From contig JASAND010008558.1 of NCBI GenBank assembly GCA_030248195.1, positions 1-64,000 on the forward strand: 64,000 nt of DNA, read 5' to 3'. Each line of letters begins with the position of its first letter. Position 1 is the first letter of the stretch. The stretch is from Trissonchulus latispiculum (lineage: Eukaryota; Nematoda; Enoplea; Enoplida; Ironidae). The notes under the pieces were generated by a model. It had not been told where the DNA came from and did not search any database. It saw only the letters and a program-made list of their open reading frames with translations. Below, in pieces: positions 1-11,208 of the stretch. A program made the translations under genes and the position numbers.

Positions 1-2442
1 CATCAAAACACGTTTTCTATGTGATAGGATGGTTAAACTGCAGAAAATAGCAAATTTGAAAATTTTTCTAAAATTTGCCTATGTTTACGTGTTAAACATA
101 CGAAATTTTCAAAGTCAATTTGACATGACTTTTTGCAAAAATATTGATATTTTTGCTTCGGATGACTAAAAATGACCGTTCTTTCGAATGGTATAGTCAA
201 AACTGTTCTGGCAAGCTTCCAGAAAAAAATTCGGCTGGGTTTTTTTTCCGCCTAGCGGGTTTTCCCCGCATTGAGTTCCCCCCCATCGGTTTGGACGAAA
301 ATTTCTCACCAACCGTAAGTGCTAGAGAGACGTTTTATGGCTCATTTTGAAGCTCTTCGCAAGGCCTCATGGTAGTTATCGTTAGATTTCCGATATGTCG
401 TTTAATAAAAAGTTACAGCCAAAATTCGAGTTTCCCGCCGCGCTATATTTTCTGAATCGGCGTGATGACATATTTCTCCTCATAAATGGAAATTGAAGTA
501 TTCCATGCAACTTCAAAGGGAGCCGCATTTATATGCTCAGAAAGGTCGGCAAATACTAGAATCACCACTTTTCAATAAGATTTTCCCATGCTCGAATACC
601 GAACATACCAAGTTTTAGCTTTTTGGTTAAGAAATGCGAAAGTTATTAATTTTTTCGAATTTCAAATTTCTTTGATATTTGCCACTGTTCTGTTTGATTT
701 TCAGGACCGCTTAGACGTCGGCTTTCACGTGATATATTATGTGGCTTTTTCAGTATTTGAAAGTAGATTTTTTCGAAAAAATCCACATTTTTAATCTAAA
801 ACTTTAATCTGAGTTGAATCCAACGATGCAAAGTTTTCGTGGCTAAAGCTTATTGCTCCGCAATGGAATTTCAAACAGTTTTCCTTATTTTAGCTGGATT
901 TGACTAGCTTTACTCTGGTCCAGCAAATCAGTGCGGCGCATCAAACCTAGCCAAAATCTTGCTGAAATTAGGATATTGTTTGAATATTCATGGCGAACGC
1001 AATATACGTATATAAGTCGTAGCCACGAAAATTTTGCATAGTTGGATTCAGCTCAGTTTACTTTAGTAAATTATGCTATGTCCATCCTCTTTGTTCATAA
1101 AACTTGATTTTCGAAAAATTTTCGAAGAAAAAGAAACCACGCATATGGGGTGAAAGCTGGCAAATTCAATCGAAAATTTTTCCGTTGAGCAAGTCGCGAG
1201 TAATTGCCAGCTGTCAAAGGGTTTTGAAATTCGAAAAAGTTGAGTAACTTAACGCATTTCTTAACCGAGAAATTTGATTGGTAGACTTTTTAATTTTTTG
1301 TAGTGTTTTCAGAGTATGGAACTATTTCTCTGAAACGCTCTTGGGTCTAACATTCTTACCGATCTTAATAGATATAAGGAGGCTCCCTAGCAGAAATGTA
1401 AGTTGCATAGAAAATTTCCAAAATTGCTTTTTCTGTGGGGAAAGATCTCGTCATGCCTTTTCAGAAAATACATATATACTTTGTGGTAGCTATCTTGAAG
1501 TGTGTTACAGATATACAAAACAATTTGGTTTTTCCACATTTTTGATCAGACGTTAGTATTGTTTTCCTGATGTTTGAAGGAACTCGGAGTGTGTGAGTAG
1601 AGAGCTGCCGTGTCCTTATTTATGCCTGTTGTTTTCTCGTTATTTATTTTAGCTGTTCTCTGCTGAGAACAGCATTGCCTGGATTGGTGTTGGTTAGCAA
1701 CTGAATCTGGATTTGAGTCTATCTGTTGCCATAGCAGGTACGTGTTATAATAGCAACCACAATTTGTTGTAGGAATTGTGTACAGTTTTCTTCTTAGTCT
1801 TTTGATTTTCGATATGAACCTGTTGTCGAATTTGGTGACCTCAAACAAATATGTTGGTGTGCGACGATGATTTTTGGTATGCGCACGCCTTCAACATGGT
1901 GAGCGCATACCGACATAGACGCATTTTCTGGCGTGTCCTGAACATGTAGGGTGCTCCCATACCAAAGTAAATGCCTAAAAAATTTGTCAAAGTTGTACGG
2001 TAAGGGGAAGGTATGGTTTGTTCCTGATTTACGCATTTTGCATCATTTGCTTGAAAAAATACATAAAAAGTTGATTAGTTAGGTGAAACCTTGAGTGCTT
2101 TTTAGTGTTTTTAAACTGGGTGTTTTTAAAGCTGTTGAAAAATGGCCACGTTTCAGATATTTGGCCTCTGTGGGGCTGTCAAACTTGGTCAGCAATCTTG
2201 GTTTAATCGTACAGATTTCGTCTCAAGAAACAATAGATAATTTGATTTCTGCGAAATTAGTTTTTGGCTGTACTTCATGATAGAGAGAGAGGATAAATTT
2301 CACCGTATTTCAAATTTCAATCTCAACGGGTCTAGTAATGATTATAATTTGTGTGCTGGGAGGATTTAGTCAGTTGTTTGAGAAGAGGAAAAATCAACGC
2401 TGAACAATAGAAACGTCGACTTTTGAAGTGGAGCGCAGAGGA
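1..2442. other. No confident gene; upstream or intronic sequence of the LRR gene
   Basis: AT-rich sequence with no long open frame that resembles a known protein. Its position before the two LRR exons suggests that it holds introns, and perhaps small exons, of that plus-strand gene. One candidate exon (1313-1397) is listed separately. Several short open frames on both strands have no recognisable domain and look like chance. Confidence 0.4.
1313..1397 (+). CDS. Candidate internal exon of the LRR gene
   Basis: This 85-nt stretch sits between a good acceptor (tagtgttttcag) and a consensus donor (AGAAAT|GTAAGT). Read with one leading base it is open and rich in Leu and Ile (motif LLGLTFLPILIDIRR). 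It ends in phase 0, which matches the phase-0 start of the clear LRR exon at 2997. The leucine spacing to that exon is shorter than one 25-26 residue repeat. Either an exon between them is missing from this model or this is not an exon. I rate it weak. Confidence 0.2.
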
Positions 2443-2831
2443 CTGGTTTTTTCCTAGGCAAAAATTTCTGGGGGGATCCCCCCAGGTCTGGGCAGGGGCT
2501 TCTTGGATTTCTGGGGATTTTTTTCGAAAAATGCCTAAAATAGCTATTTTTTGCTGCTGAGCTAAGAAATTAACTATTTCTACTTAAATTTAAGCCTAAA
2601 ATAGCTGAAACATGCTTAAAAATGGGTAAAAATCCGGCGAAGCAGGAAAAAGTTTTCAAAATTTCTCCTCAAAACCCTATTTTTCCCAGCACTTCAGAGT
2701 TCTGGGGGGAGGCCCGAATCCTGGGGGGGCGACCCAAGTCTGGGGGGAACGAATTTCTGGGGGGAGGGGCCACCCACCCCTGTAGGAAGAAGCCAGGAGG
2801 GGCCCCACACACCCCTGTAGGAAGAAGCCAG
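2443..2831. mobile_element. CTGG-family short TIR element, 389 bp
   Basis: The left end CTGGTTTTTTCCTAGG pairs imperfectly with the right end CTACAGG...GAAGCCAG read on the other strand (CTGGCTTCTTCCTAC). The flanks carry a 5-bp direct repeat GAGGA at 2438-2442 and 2832-2836, read as a target-site duplication. Inside are several G-runs and a degenerate hairpin CCGGCGAAGCAGG. The right terminal block (TGTAGGAAGAAGCCAGGAG) occurs twice in tandem. No coding capacity, so non-autonomous. Confidence 0.6.
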
Positions 2832-2996
2832 GAGGATACTAGAACAATGAAAAAAGTTTCATTATTTCAAAAAGTTATTTTGAAAAGTTTCATCAAATTT
2901 CAACTTTATTAACTTGATTATTTTGAGCTGCTTAAGGCTCTTTCCAGTTTTAGCAGTAGCATTTTGTATCATATTCGTATTTTAAAGTAGTTTCAG

Positions 2997-3866
2997 AGAC
3001 TGCGAATGCTCAGTTTGATTGGCTTAAAACAGTTGACAGGGAGATGTCTTCGTGATACAGCCGTTTTGCCAAATCTTCAATTTCTGGATCTTCGGGTCTG
3101 CAACAATGTAATGTTTTCTGGTTACGATTGTTTATTTTTGGGTTTCGTTGAACCCTTTATTTATTATCCCTTCTGCAATTTTAGTGTCATTTTTCTGGGC
3201 TTTTTTTAGGCAAAAAAAGTGGGGTGGGGAGAGTGGGGGGGCCCATAGTGGGGGGGGGAACCCAAAAGAGGGGGGAATCCAAAGTGGTCTATAATCGCTA
3301 AAAATGCAGTGAAAATAGACTGTTTTCTACATATACTGCTACAACTATGCTAAAAACTGCTCAAAAATCGAGTTTGAGTACCAAAATATACGATTTTTGA
3401 GAAAAAAATCCCGGCGAACCCGGAAAATTTTTGAAAATTTTGACCAAAAATCCTTAAAATTTGGCATTTTCTGGGCACCTTATGGTGAGTCGGGGGGGAA
3501 GTCCAAAAAAGTGGGGGTGGGGCCGAGTGGGGGGGGGGGGAAGGGGTCGAGTGGGGGGGGAACCCAAAAAGTGGGGGGGCGCCCCCCCACCCCCCCACTA
3601 CAAAAAGCCCAGATTTTTTGCAGATATGTAGCGTAAACATTAAACATTTTTATTTTCTGCTTTCCATGGTCCGGTATGTTTAGATTGACGATGAATCTAT
3701 GATTGAGTGCGTCGCCAGTCGGATGGGGAAACTGTGGGTTCTCAACTACTATGGCGATATTGTTTCGTTTCCCAGAGAAAATCATGCTTACACAGACGAA
3801 AGAGCTTTTCGTGACAGTTTGAAGCAGTATGAAGGCTCTTGTTGTTTATTGAATACTTGCTATTGA
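2997..3866 (+). CDS. Leucine-rich-repeat protein, F-box/AMN1 type (3' end, two exons)
   Basis: Exon 2997-3107 (111 nt) lies between acceptor tagtttcag and donor CAAT|GTAATG. Exon 3684-3866 (183 nt including TGA) follows acceptor tatgtttag. Both are phase 0 and together encode 97 residues. The first reads as a cysteine-containing LRR: LRMLSLIGL, then LPNLQFLDLRVCNN, continued across the splice by IDDESMI and LWVLNYYG. This spacing of about 25 residues is typical of the LRRs in F-box (FBXL) and AMN1 proteins, which present substrates to SCF ubiquitin ligases; that role is inferred from family only. The tail after the last repeat is short and ends in a Cys-rich segment. The 5' part of the gene is not resolved. 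The intron between the exons holds a short transposon (3195-3612), and another lies just upstream (2443-2831). Confidence 0.62.
3195..3612. mobile_element. CTGG-family short TIR element in an LRR-gene intron
   Basis: Ends are CTGGGCTTTTTTTAGG and CTACAAAAAGCCCAG. A 6-bp repeat ATTTTT flanks both sides, but because the site is a T-run the duplication is weak evidence. The interior has long G-runs near both sides and a CCGGCGAACCCGG hairpin set between A/T-rich arms. It sits wholly within the intron between the two LRR exons. Confidence 0.55.
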
Positions 3867-4400
3867 AATGCTATTTTCCTACAAAGCTTTCATTGTTTTG
3901 TCAATTTTGACCCGTATTTTGAGCTTGACTGGCCAATCAGGCAGCCCCTATGACGAAAGCAGACGACCAGCCGGCGTCTTGGTCTGTCCAAACCAGGGTT
4001 TTCGGTCGCCGAACTTTAGGCCAAATGGCCTCAACGACTGAAATTTGTTAGGCCATCACCCAAAAAAAATTAGGCCATCCAAATTTTGTTAATTTTTAGA
4101 TTGCGCGTTATTATACGCATTGTTAAAATTACAGTTATCATGCATTCATGCGTTATACCTATATTCAAAAATCTCGCTGTTTAACAACAAAAATTGTCAT
4201 CGTCACTGTCTACACCAGAAAAACTACGTTTTTACCTTAAAATGCCAAACACAGAACCTTGTTGGCATAGAAATAATAGTGCACGACAGTATTAATAATA
4301 TTTATCTTTAATAATGAATTTTTTATTTTTAATACTTTATCTTTAATAGTGAATTTTTAATGAAAATTAAAACATGTAGGAGCATACGAGTACATACAGA
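3867..4400. other. Intergenic sequence after the LRR gene
   Basis: Downstream of the LRR stop codon. It contains AT-rich DNA and the phrase 'ttaggccaaatggcctcaacg', which recurs near 4920 (aggtcaaatggcctcaacgg), so a small dispersed repeat is present. No gene seen. Confidence 0.4.
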
Positions 4401-4657
4401 CACTAGCTTAGCCAGAAAAAAATTTCGGAGAGGGGCTATCCAAAAATGCTCTGAAATTTCTACCGCAACTGAACCGTTGGTGGAAAATTCAAGCAAAATC
4501 TAGTGCGTTTTGAGATGTTTGTGTTCAAAAGTAGCACCGCATTCGAAAATGTTTCGAAATATTTATTCACGCTGCTGCTACTCATTAAAATGTTTCTTTT
4601 GTCTCCGATTTCGGGGGGGGCATTCCCCCCTTGTCCCCTCCCCTGGCTACGCACCTG
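4401..4657. mobile_element. Short hAT-like element, 257 bp
   Basis: The terminal inverted repeats CACTAGCTTAGCCAG and, on the other strand, CAGGTGCGTAGCCAG match at 11 of 15 positions. The flanks CATACAGA (4393-4400) and CATGCAGA (4658-4665) are an 8-bp duplication with one mismatch, as expected for hAT-type insertion. A related end, CACTAGCGTAACCAGG, lies on the minus strand near 7709. No coding capacity. Confidence 0.55.
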
Positions 4658-5564
4658 CATGCAGATAACCAATGAAAGAAGAAAATTAAACTAATAGAAA
4701 TAGAGTTAAACCGCTAAAAATAGCATTTCTTCAATGAAATCTAATAGCAAATGAAATCATAACTTGAATGCGCATTTATAAGTGCAAATAGACAGTGTAA
4801 CTAGCTGGCGGCTGGCACAGCCCAGAAATACTAGTAAAAATGTGTGAATTAAATTTTTTAGAAAAATACTGTTTTTACTTAAAAATCAATAAAATTTAAC
4901 TGAGTTTTCGTCAAAAAATTTAGGTCAAATGGCCTCAACGGCCAAAATTCTTGAGGCCATGACCTAAGCTATGGACTAAAAAACCTTGGTCCGAACCTTG
5001 TTGGTAACTTTTTTCAAACTTCTGCTACATCTATGTATATAAATATACATGAGATATACACCTCATATATACACATCTTTAAATATTGTTATTAAAGTAA
5101 AAATGTGCTATTCCGTTCGAGTTATAGGAACTGTAAATGATGTCCAAGGAGCTTTGAGCTTTGCTTTCCATACAAGGAAACTATTCCACAATAATTTACA
5201 TTTATGAAATCTTTGATGGCTTGTTTGGATTTCAGTGGAGATAGACTGTATCTGGTTTTTCATTTCTGCTAACTGCTAAGCATCGACAACAACTTCAGCA
5301 GTGTTTATTAGAAGCTTTAGTTATGTAGAAAACTAGGTCAGAGACTTTGGGGGCCACAACAAACTTATATCCAATTCCTTCTGCATCAACAGAAGTGGAT
5401 TCGTTTAGATAATTCCATGTGCAAAAGATATGTTTTCCGCTAGTGACAGACAGTAGAGTTGGTTGCCCCAAAATTCGGTCCATTCGGACCCGGGCGGCCT
5501 GGACGTCCTGTCGTGGGCTTAACGAGGCCGACGACCGTTCTCAAACACTACTTAGGGTAACGGC
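4658..5564. other. Intergenic, no gene seen
   Basis: AT-rich DNA with tatata-type stretches near 5030-5080. Short frames around 5295-5480 have no recognisable domain. Confidence 0.4.
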
Positions 5565-5770
5565 CATACGTGTGCTGGGGGGGGGCAGGGTTTGGGGGTG
5601 GGGGGATTTCACCCCCCCCCCTCCCGCACCTGAGCTCACCCCCAGAGGGTCCCTCACCCCCCCAGAATCCGGATTTTTCCAGTAAAAAAACGGGATAAAT
5701 CCGTTTTTTGGGCGGCGTTCGGCCGCCCTTCACCCCACCCCCCCAGAACTTCCCCTCCTGCACATGTCTG
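5565..5770. mobile_element. Short hAT-like element, 206 bp, exact 8-bp TSD
   Basis: Ends are CATACGTGTGC and, on the other strand, CAGACATGTGC. The flanks are identical 8-mers GTAACGGC at 5557-5564 and 5771-5778. The interior is G-run on the left and C-run on the right (strand asymmetric), with no open frame of interest. The 8-bp duplication and the CA...TG ends fit a hAT-type non-autonomous insertion. Confidence 0.65.
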
Positions 5771-6044
5771 GTAACGGCTGTTGCCCACTTATTGCCAAGG
5801 ATTATTAGTTCGTAATTTTATTTGTGCTTTGTATATATCATGCTTTTGTATGTGATATGGTGAAATAAAGCCGTGAACTGTACATTAAATTGATTTATGA
5901 ATGTTTGTATTTTCACGTGAGTATGTGGTTCGCAATAATGTAGAGGGTAGGTAAGCGATTGCTGGTGATTGCTTAATCACACCAGCATTAGCTATGGAAA
6001 TTCTTTGTTTGTTTCAGTTCAAATTGTGAATTGTGCACCAAGTT

Positions 6045-6470
6045 TAGAGCTGTTCCCGGTCCGTGTAGAGGGCTTCGGCCCCGGGCCAGCAAGGAGTAGG
6101 CCCGGTCCGGGATTTTTTGATTGAGCCCGGCCCGGAGGATGTCAAACGCCCGGCCCACTACAAGGCCCGGTCAAACCTCCGGGCTCACCGGGCCTAGTGT
6201 TTTAGGCCGGCCGGGGTTTCACCGGCCGGTCAGCCCGTAGGCTACCGGCCTTGCAGTGCAGTTATTATAACGGCTAAGATAATTATTTTCGGATGTTATC
6301 TTAGAAAAATAGCACAGTATAGCATAAAAAATTAGCAAAACTAGATTTGGACTCTATTTTAAGCTTAGTTGCTCTATTTTTTAAATTTCTGATTGGTGAT
6401 TTGTATCCCAGCCGGCAGCCGGCCGGCGAGCAAAAGTCGACTGGCCGGCTCATCGTGACCAAGTCTTAAG
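6045..6470. repeat. GC-rich CCGGCC/CCCGG repeat patch
   Basis: A local GC-rich island made of repeated CCCGG and GGCCGG palindromes, starting after AGAGCTGTTCCCGG. That start resembles the inverted end at about 9633-9650 (GGAACAGCCCT), so this is probably a transposon with a TAGGGCTGTTCC-type terminus. Borders on the right are not clear. Confidence 0.4.
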
Positions 6471-6954
6471 GTGCATTCATAGTCGCAGACGCATAGAGAG
6501 GCGCGTCGACGTGCGTCGACGCCTCTGGTTGTAACATGCCATTTTAACCGTTTATAATCAGTTGTAATGAAATGAATTCATGCTTACGAACGCATGCAGA
6601 CGCAGAGTTGGAAGTAGGCCGCGGGTCGACTTTCAGGTCAGTGGGTACCCGCGGGTTAGAGCGGGTCAAGAGTTACTTTTGTTCACACCTTCTTTACGCA
6701 ATATTTAGGGCAAATTTCACAAGACAATTTATGTTAAAATTTCATTTTTTTTGCTAACTTTTGGCTCTTTCTTATGCTTTAATTTCAATGCTATCTTGAA
6801 CCTTCAGTGTAAAATATTTCAGTAATATTTAGTAATATGTTGATAGCTCACTACAACAGCCTGCAAATCTCTTTCCGTAAAGAGCGTGAGCTGCTTGCCA
6901 TAAATAATTAATGTCAAGCTTGAAATTTCGACATGGTTCAGAGAGTGATGATTA
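6471..6954. other. Intergenic, no gene seen
   Basis: Contains a small GC-rich patch of inverted GACGC/GCGTC motifs (6485-6525) and AT-rich DNA. No coding signal. Confidence 0.4.
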
Positions 6955-7330
6955 TAGGTTAACGCGGGGGGGGCCCAAACTGCAAGCTCTCCCAAGCCGG
7001 ACAAGGTACAAGCCCTATCGCCGTCGGGGACAAGGGGTAACGAAAAAAATGGCCAAGGGGTACCCAAAAATAGCCGCAAAAATTAGTTTTTACAGTGAAA
7101 TTTCAAAAAATTTCCGGCTTCGCCGGAATATTTTAGCTGAAATATCCAATTTTTCCAGAGAATTTTTTTCCAATGAAGATTTTTTGCAAATTTTAACAAA
7201 CTAAGCGTTAATTTTTCGAAAGATTTAAAAAATTTATTCTTGAGGTACAAGCCCCCCTGAAAATTTTTGTTCGAAGTACAAGCCCCCCTCAAAATTTTTT
7301 GGGGATAAGCCCCCCCCCATGACCTAACCC
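6955..7330. mobile_element. G/C-run element with a CCGGC-TTC-GCCGG hairpin (copy 1)
   Basis: Begins near a G8 run and ends in a C9 run. It contains a GGTACAAGCCCTATCGCCGT segment and, at 7108-7120, a perfect CCGGC-TTC-GCCGG hairpin between A/T-rich arms. A second copy of the same arrangement lies at 54377-54772, and both are followed by GTTAATGTATGG. Exact ends and target duplication are not resolved. Confidence 0.45.
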
Positions 7331-7619
7331 TATGTTAATGTATGGACTGATGATCATTCCTAATTTTATTGGTAGGTGTTAATAAAGTGTATGATATAAA
7401 TAAACTGCTAAAATGGTAGTTTGCTATCATGTCCAGGTTAGGAGTGGACAGTGTTATATAAGCACTCCTGCGGTAGTTTGGGTTCATTTGGGTGCATGAA
7501 AAATTTGGGTTCACACCTTCTGCTTCGTTTGGGTGCATGAACACGCACTGTGCCATAAAAATTATTGTAATTCCAACGAATGCTCTGTAAAAAGTCCACG
7601 AAAGTCACGAAATAGAAAA

Positions 7620-7709
7620 ATTTCTCAGCTTCTGGGGGACTCGGCCCCCCAGACCCCCCGAACAAATTTTGCATTCCCCCCCGAAATTTTTTCCTGGTTA
7701 CGCTAGTGA
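7620..7709 (-). mobile_element. One end of the CACTAG-type short element
   Basis: On the minus strand this begins CACTAGCGTAACCAGG followed by an A-run and ATTTCGG. It is closely similar to the left end of the 257-bp element at 4401. The other end could not be defined, so this may be a truncated copy. Confidence 0.35.
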
Positions 7710-10250
7710 TACTGCTTATTGAGCAATCCCTTGATGGCTTAGTCACAGATGATAGGTGTCTTTTTAGCTGATAAGTGTCTTTTTAGCTAAGTCGAATTTC
7801 AGGAAATTAGAAGGGCCCATAAACGGACAAACAGGATAAACTGACAGCAACGCTCAAATCGACAATAGTAATTTTACCTTCTGATGCAATAAATCAAGTT
7901 TCAAAAGTTAAGCACGATCGCGAGCAAGGGTAAAGCATTTGTTGCAACGATAAAACGTATAGAACTTAAGACTTTCGCATAAGTTTAAATTTATGCTACA
8001 TCAGATATATTAAGGCTAAGACTATTAAACAGTCGTGCTTAAACCATTACCCATAAAACATGCTACAAAACTGCTTGTATTCCCTAAGAAGTAAATTTGT
8101 GTGTGTTAATCTGAGCTGTCAGATTTCGAATTTCATATCGGCATTTGTTCGACCGTCCGGGCCGCATATTTCTAATCTGTGTAACTGGAATACGCATTCA
8201 AAACTGTGTAGCGTAAATACGCAAGCGCTTAGAAAGTGTGTGCTTGGAATACGCAGCATACTTATTATACTTATAGTGTTTCATTATATGCTATGCTTCA
8301 TATAAATGCGTTATAGACCGATTATATGAAATTATATCCTGTATATAAACACGTGTTAGTGCAGAAACATAAGGAATGTAATATACGGCACGGTAATGGA
8401 AAAATTGTAATTGTAATGGAAACGGTAGTTGGAAAAAATAGTTTTCTATCGTAAAACAATTCATGCAAGGAGATGTGTTTAATTGTTTGCTCTTGTCACT
8501 AATCCTTGTCTTTTTGATAATTCCTTAGCTTATTGCTTTTTAATTTTAATTGAATTGAATAACTAGAGCCTAAACATACTAAGAGGTGGGATCAGGTAAG
8601 CAAACTTCGTCCCCTAAATTTTCACTAAAAAATAATAATTTTCTTTTTTGCTAATAGTTACAAAACATGGCCAAATTTACACAATGCACACTTTTCAAAA
8701 TAACAAAACAACCAATTAAAATGTGACAAATTTAGCGTTTTCCATATATGTTGAATTTTCACCCTATGAGAAACCAAAGAGACCCAAAAGTTTAAGGGAT
8801 AAGATGTAAGATTATAGTAAGCTAATAAGAAGGTAAACACAGATGGAATAAAAATATGCAAATTCCCTCCCTATACGCAAGCTTTCCTCAAAATCAGAGA
8901 CGAAAAAATATCTGTTCGCCTTGACCTCTCCTTGGAAAATTTAAGATTTTTAATTTTTTAAAATTCGAAATACCTTGAAATGCACCCATCCAAGATTTTA
9001 GTTAATTGTAAAATTTTTGAGAAACATAAAGAGTGGGGGTGATAAAATACTTAAAAAATTGGGAGAGAAATTATTTACCTTATTCAGAAGGTGTTTTTGT
9101 TTGCCCAATGTATATAAAAATTCTAGATTATGTAATAAATAAATATGTTTGCACTTTCCAGCCTTGCCTACAGATAATCAAAACAGTTTCTGCTGGTGAC
9201 ATCTTTACTTCGTATATTTAATATATCCTTGGAAACCATCTTCTTAATATTTTAGGATCCAGTTATAATCCAACCAAATTTAAAATTTAATGAACTAATT
9301 AATTATATAATAATATATCTAAAAGTCAACGATTATAATTTTGTGTTCATTTACTGGCGTTTAATAGTAAACTAGCACCTCACTTTCCATAGAATTTACA
9401 GATCAATGCAAAATATGCTGTGCGTGCAGATACATACATTTCTCATTTCTTCGTTAACATCTTTTAGAATGCGTATTCCAGTGACACAGATTAGAAATAT
9501 GCGCTCCGGGCCGGGCCGACCGGGCCGTGTAGCGGGTTGGGGGTCCGTACGGGCCCGGGCCTTGTAGCGGGCTCTGGGGTAGGGCCCGACCAGGCACCGA
9601 GCCCGCCCCGGAGGAGTCCCGGCCCGGAGAATCTCTTATCGGAACAGCCCTAACCAAGTGGGATGGGTATTGGAGTTAATACAACCGAAAAAATGGCACA
9701 GGGTCCAACAGCAGATTCGTGTGCTCTCGTTATTACTATAAGGCAATAGAGTGCAGTTCTCTCATTACCATTTATGGATATCATCGATCAGAGATGATTT
9801 CCGGGCTCCGGGTCCAATTTTTACTGGCATGCGGGTCCAGAATAAATGTTTGATAACGCAAATCTTTCAGAAAGTTAATTGTGTAGGCTGTTGTATAATG
9901 TAAACTGTAGAATAAGCTTACCTTAGCTTAAGCTGTAAGCTTAGAAGTCAACGATTTCAAAAATTAGAAAAGCGATATTTAGTCTAATTTCTTTCCACTT
10001 TGAAATATATATACTTATTTTGATTTCACTTGATTGGTTAACTTTTTGCACTGGCTGGTTCACATTTGGGACAGTGGCGAGTTTGGAACACGTTCACGAC
10101 AATAACGAGATTAGAGGTCTAGTACCCTGGTCAATATGCGTATTTTTCAAAGCAGTGCCCAGTGCCTGTGGGAAGCTAAATATAGCAAGCTGCATCCTAA
10201 CCGAAATATCTCATAAATTTCGATGAGTCAGGTATGGGGCTCTGGGGCGC
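7710..10250. repeat. Intergenic DNA with a GC-tipped inverted repeat pair
   Basis: A segment at about 8161-8206 (GCATATTTCTAATCTGTGT then ACTGGAATACGCATTC) recurs inverted at about 9463-9508. Each copy has CCGGGCC-rich sequence on its outer side, and the right one continues to GGAACAGCCCT at 9650. This is most simply one degraded inverted-repeat element of about 1.5 kb. No gene is visible inside. Confidence 0.4.
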
Positions 10251-10800
10251 CTAACCCACCGGTGGGTTAGGGATATTGTTTGGGAGAAATGACCTGCTTG
10301 AATATAGTATCCACTCAAATATTTGTAACTAAAGTTTTTCCGCAAAAAACACAGAACTAATTTGACGTGGCAGAACACGAATAAGAGGTTTACACTTGGC
10401 CGGAATACATCAAGTTGTCAATTTTTTGCAAAATTGCCTGATTTCTGTTATCGAACCATTTGGTTTCACAGAGACAAAACATTCAATACTCACGAGTGTT
10501 TTGATTTTTCGATTAATTTATACCGTTTATACTTGTTTAGAACAAAATTTTAGTTAAATGAAAAGCTAATTTGAAGTAAACGCAAGCGGTAGGTATGGGT
10601 AATAGTTACTCTGCGCACTTTGTACCATGTGAAACTTGCCAAAAAAAATAGTAACCTATATCAGAAACAATAAGCACATTTTAAAGTCTCTATCGCTGGC
10701 CATTCATGAGAATAACAGCAGTAAATTAACAGCGTGCTAACCCACCGGTAGGTTAGGATAGGATGTCAATGCGAAAAAGTACTTAACTCACCGGTGGGTT
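10251..10800. repeat. Three copies of an ACCGGTGGGTTAG palindrome
   Basis: A perfect 20-bp palindrome CTAACCCACCGGTGGGTTAG lies at 10251-10270. A copy with one change lies at 10737-10756, and a third partial copy (TAACTCACCGGTGGGTT) at 10784-10800. They may be ends of small elements or binding sites for a dimeric factor. The DNA between them has no gene. Confidence 0.5.
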
Positions 10801-11032
10801 GTATTGTCGTGAATGTGAACTGCACCATGAGTTAAACTTAAATAAAAATTAATAGCCACTTTTGATAATTAGTTATATCTGTGAAACTTGCTGAATAATC
10901 TTTGTGAAATTCGAAAGGAGCCAGCTATGTAATACAAAAATTCTTTGATATAGATGTTGTTTGGAATTTGTTCTGATTTAATAATTTAATTTAATTTAAT
11001 GATTTTAAAAAGTGGTGCAAATAGTGCACAAC

Positions 11033-11140
<108 letters not shown>

Positions 11141-11208
11141 GAACCAGTAAGTCTATTTTTTGACCTTCATGGATTTCGCCCGTTTTCACGTATTTTGGAG
11201 GCTAGAAC

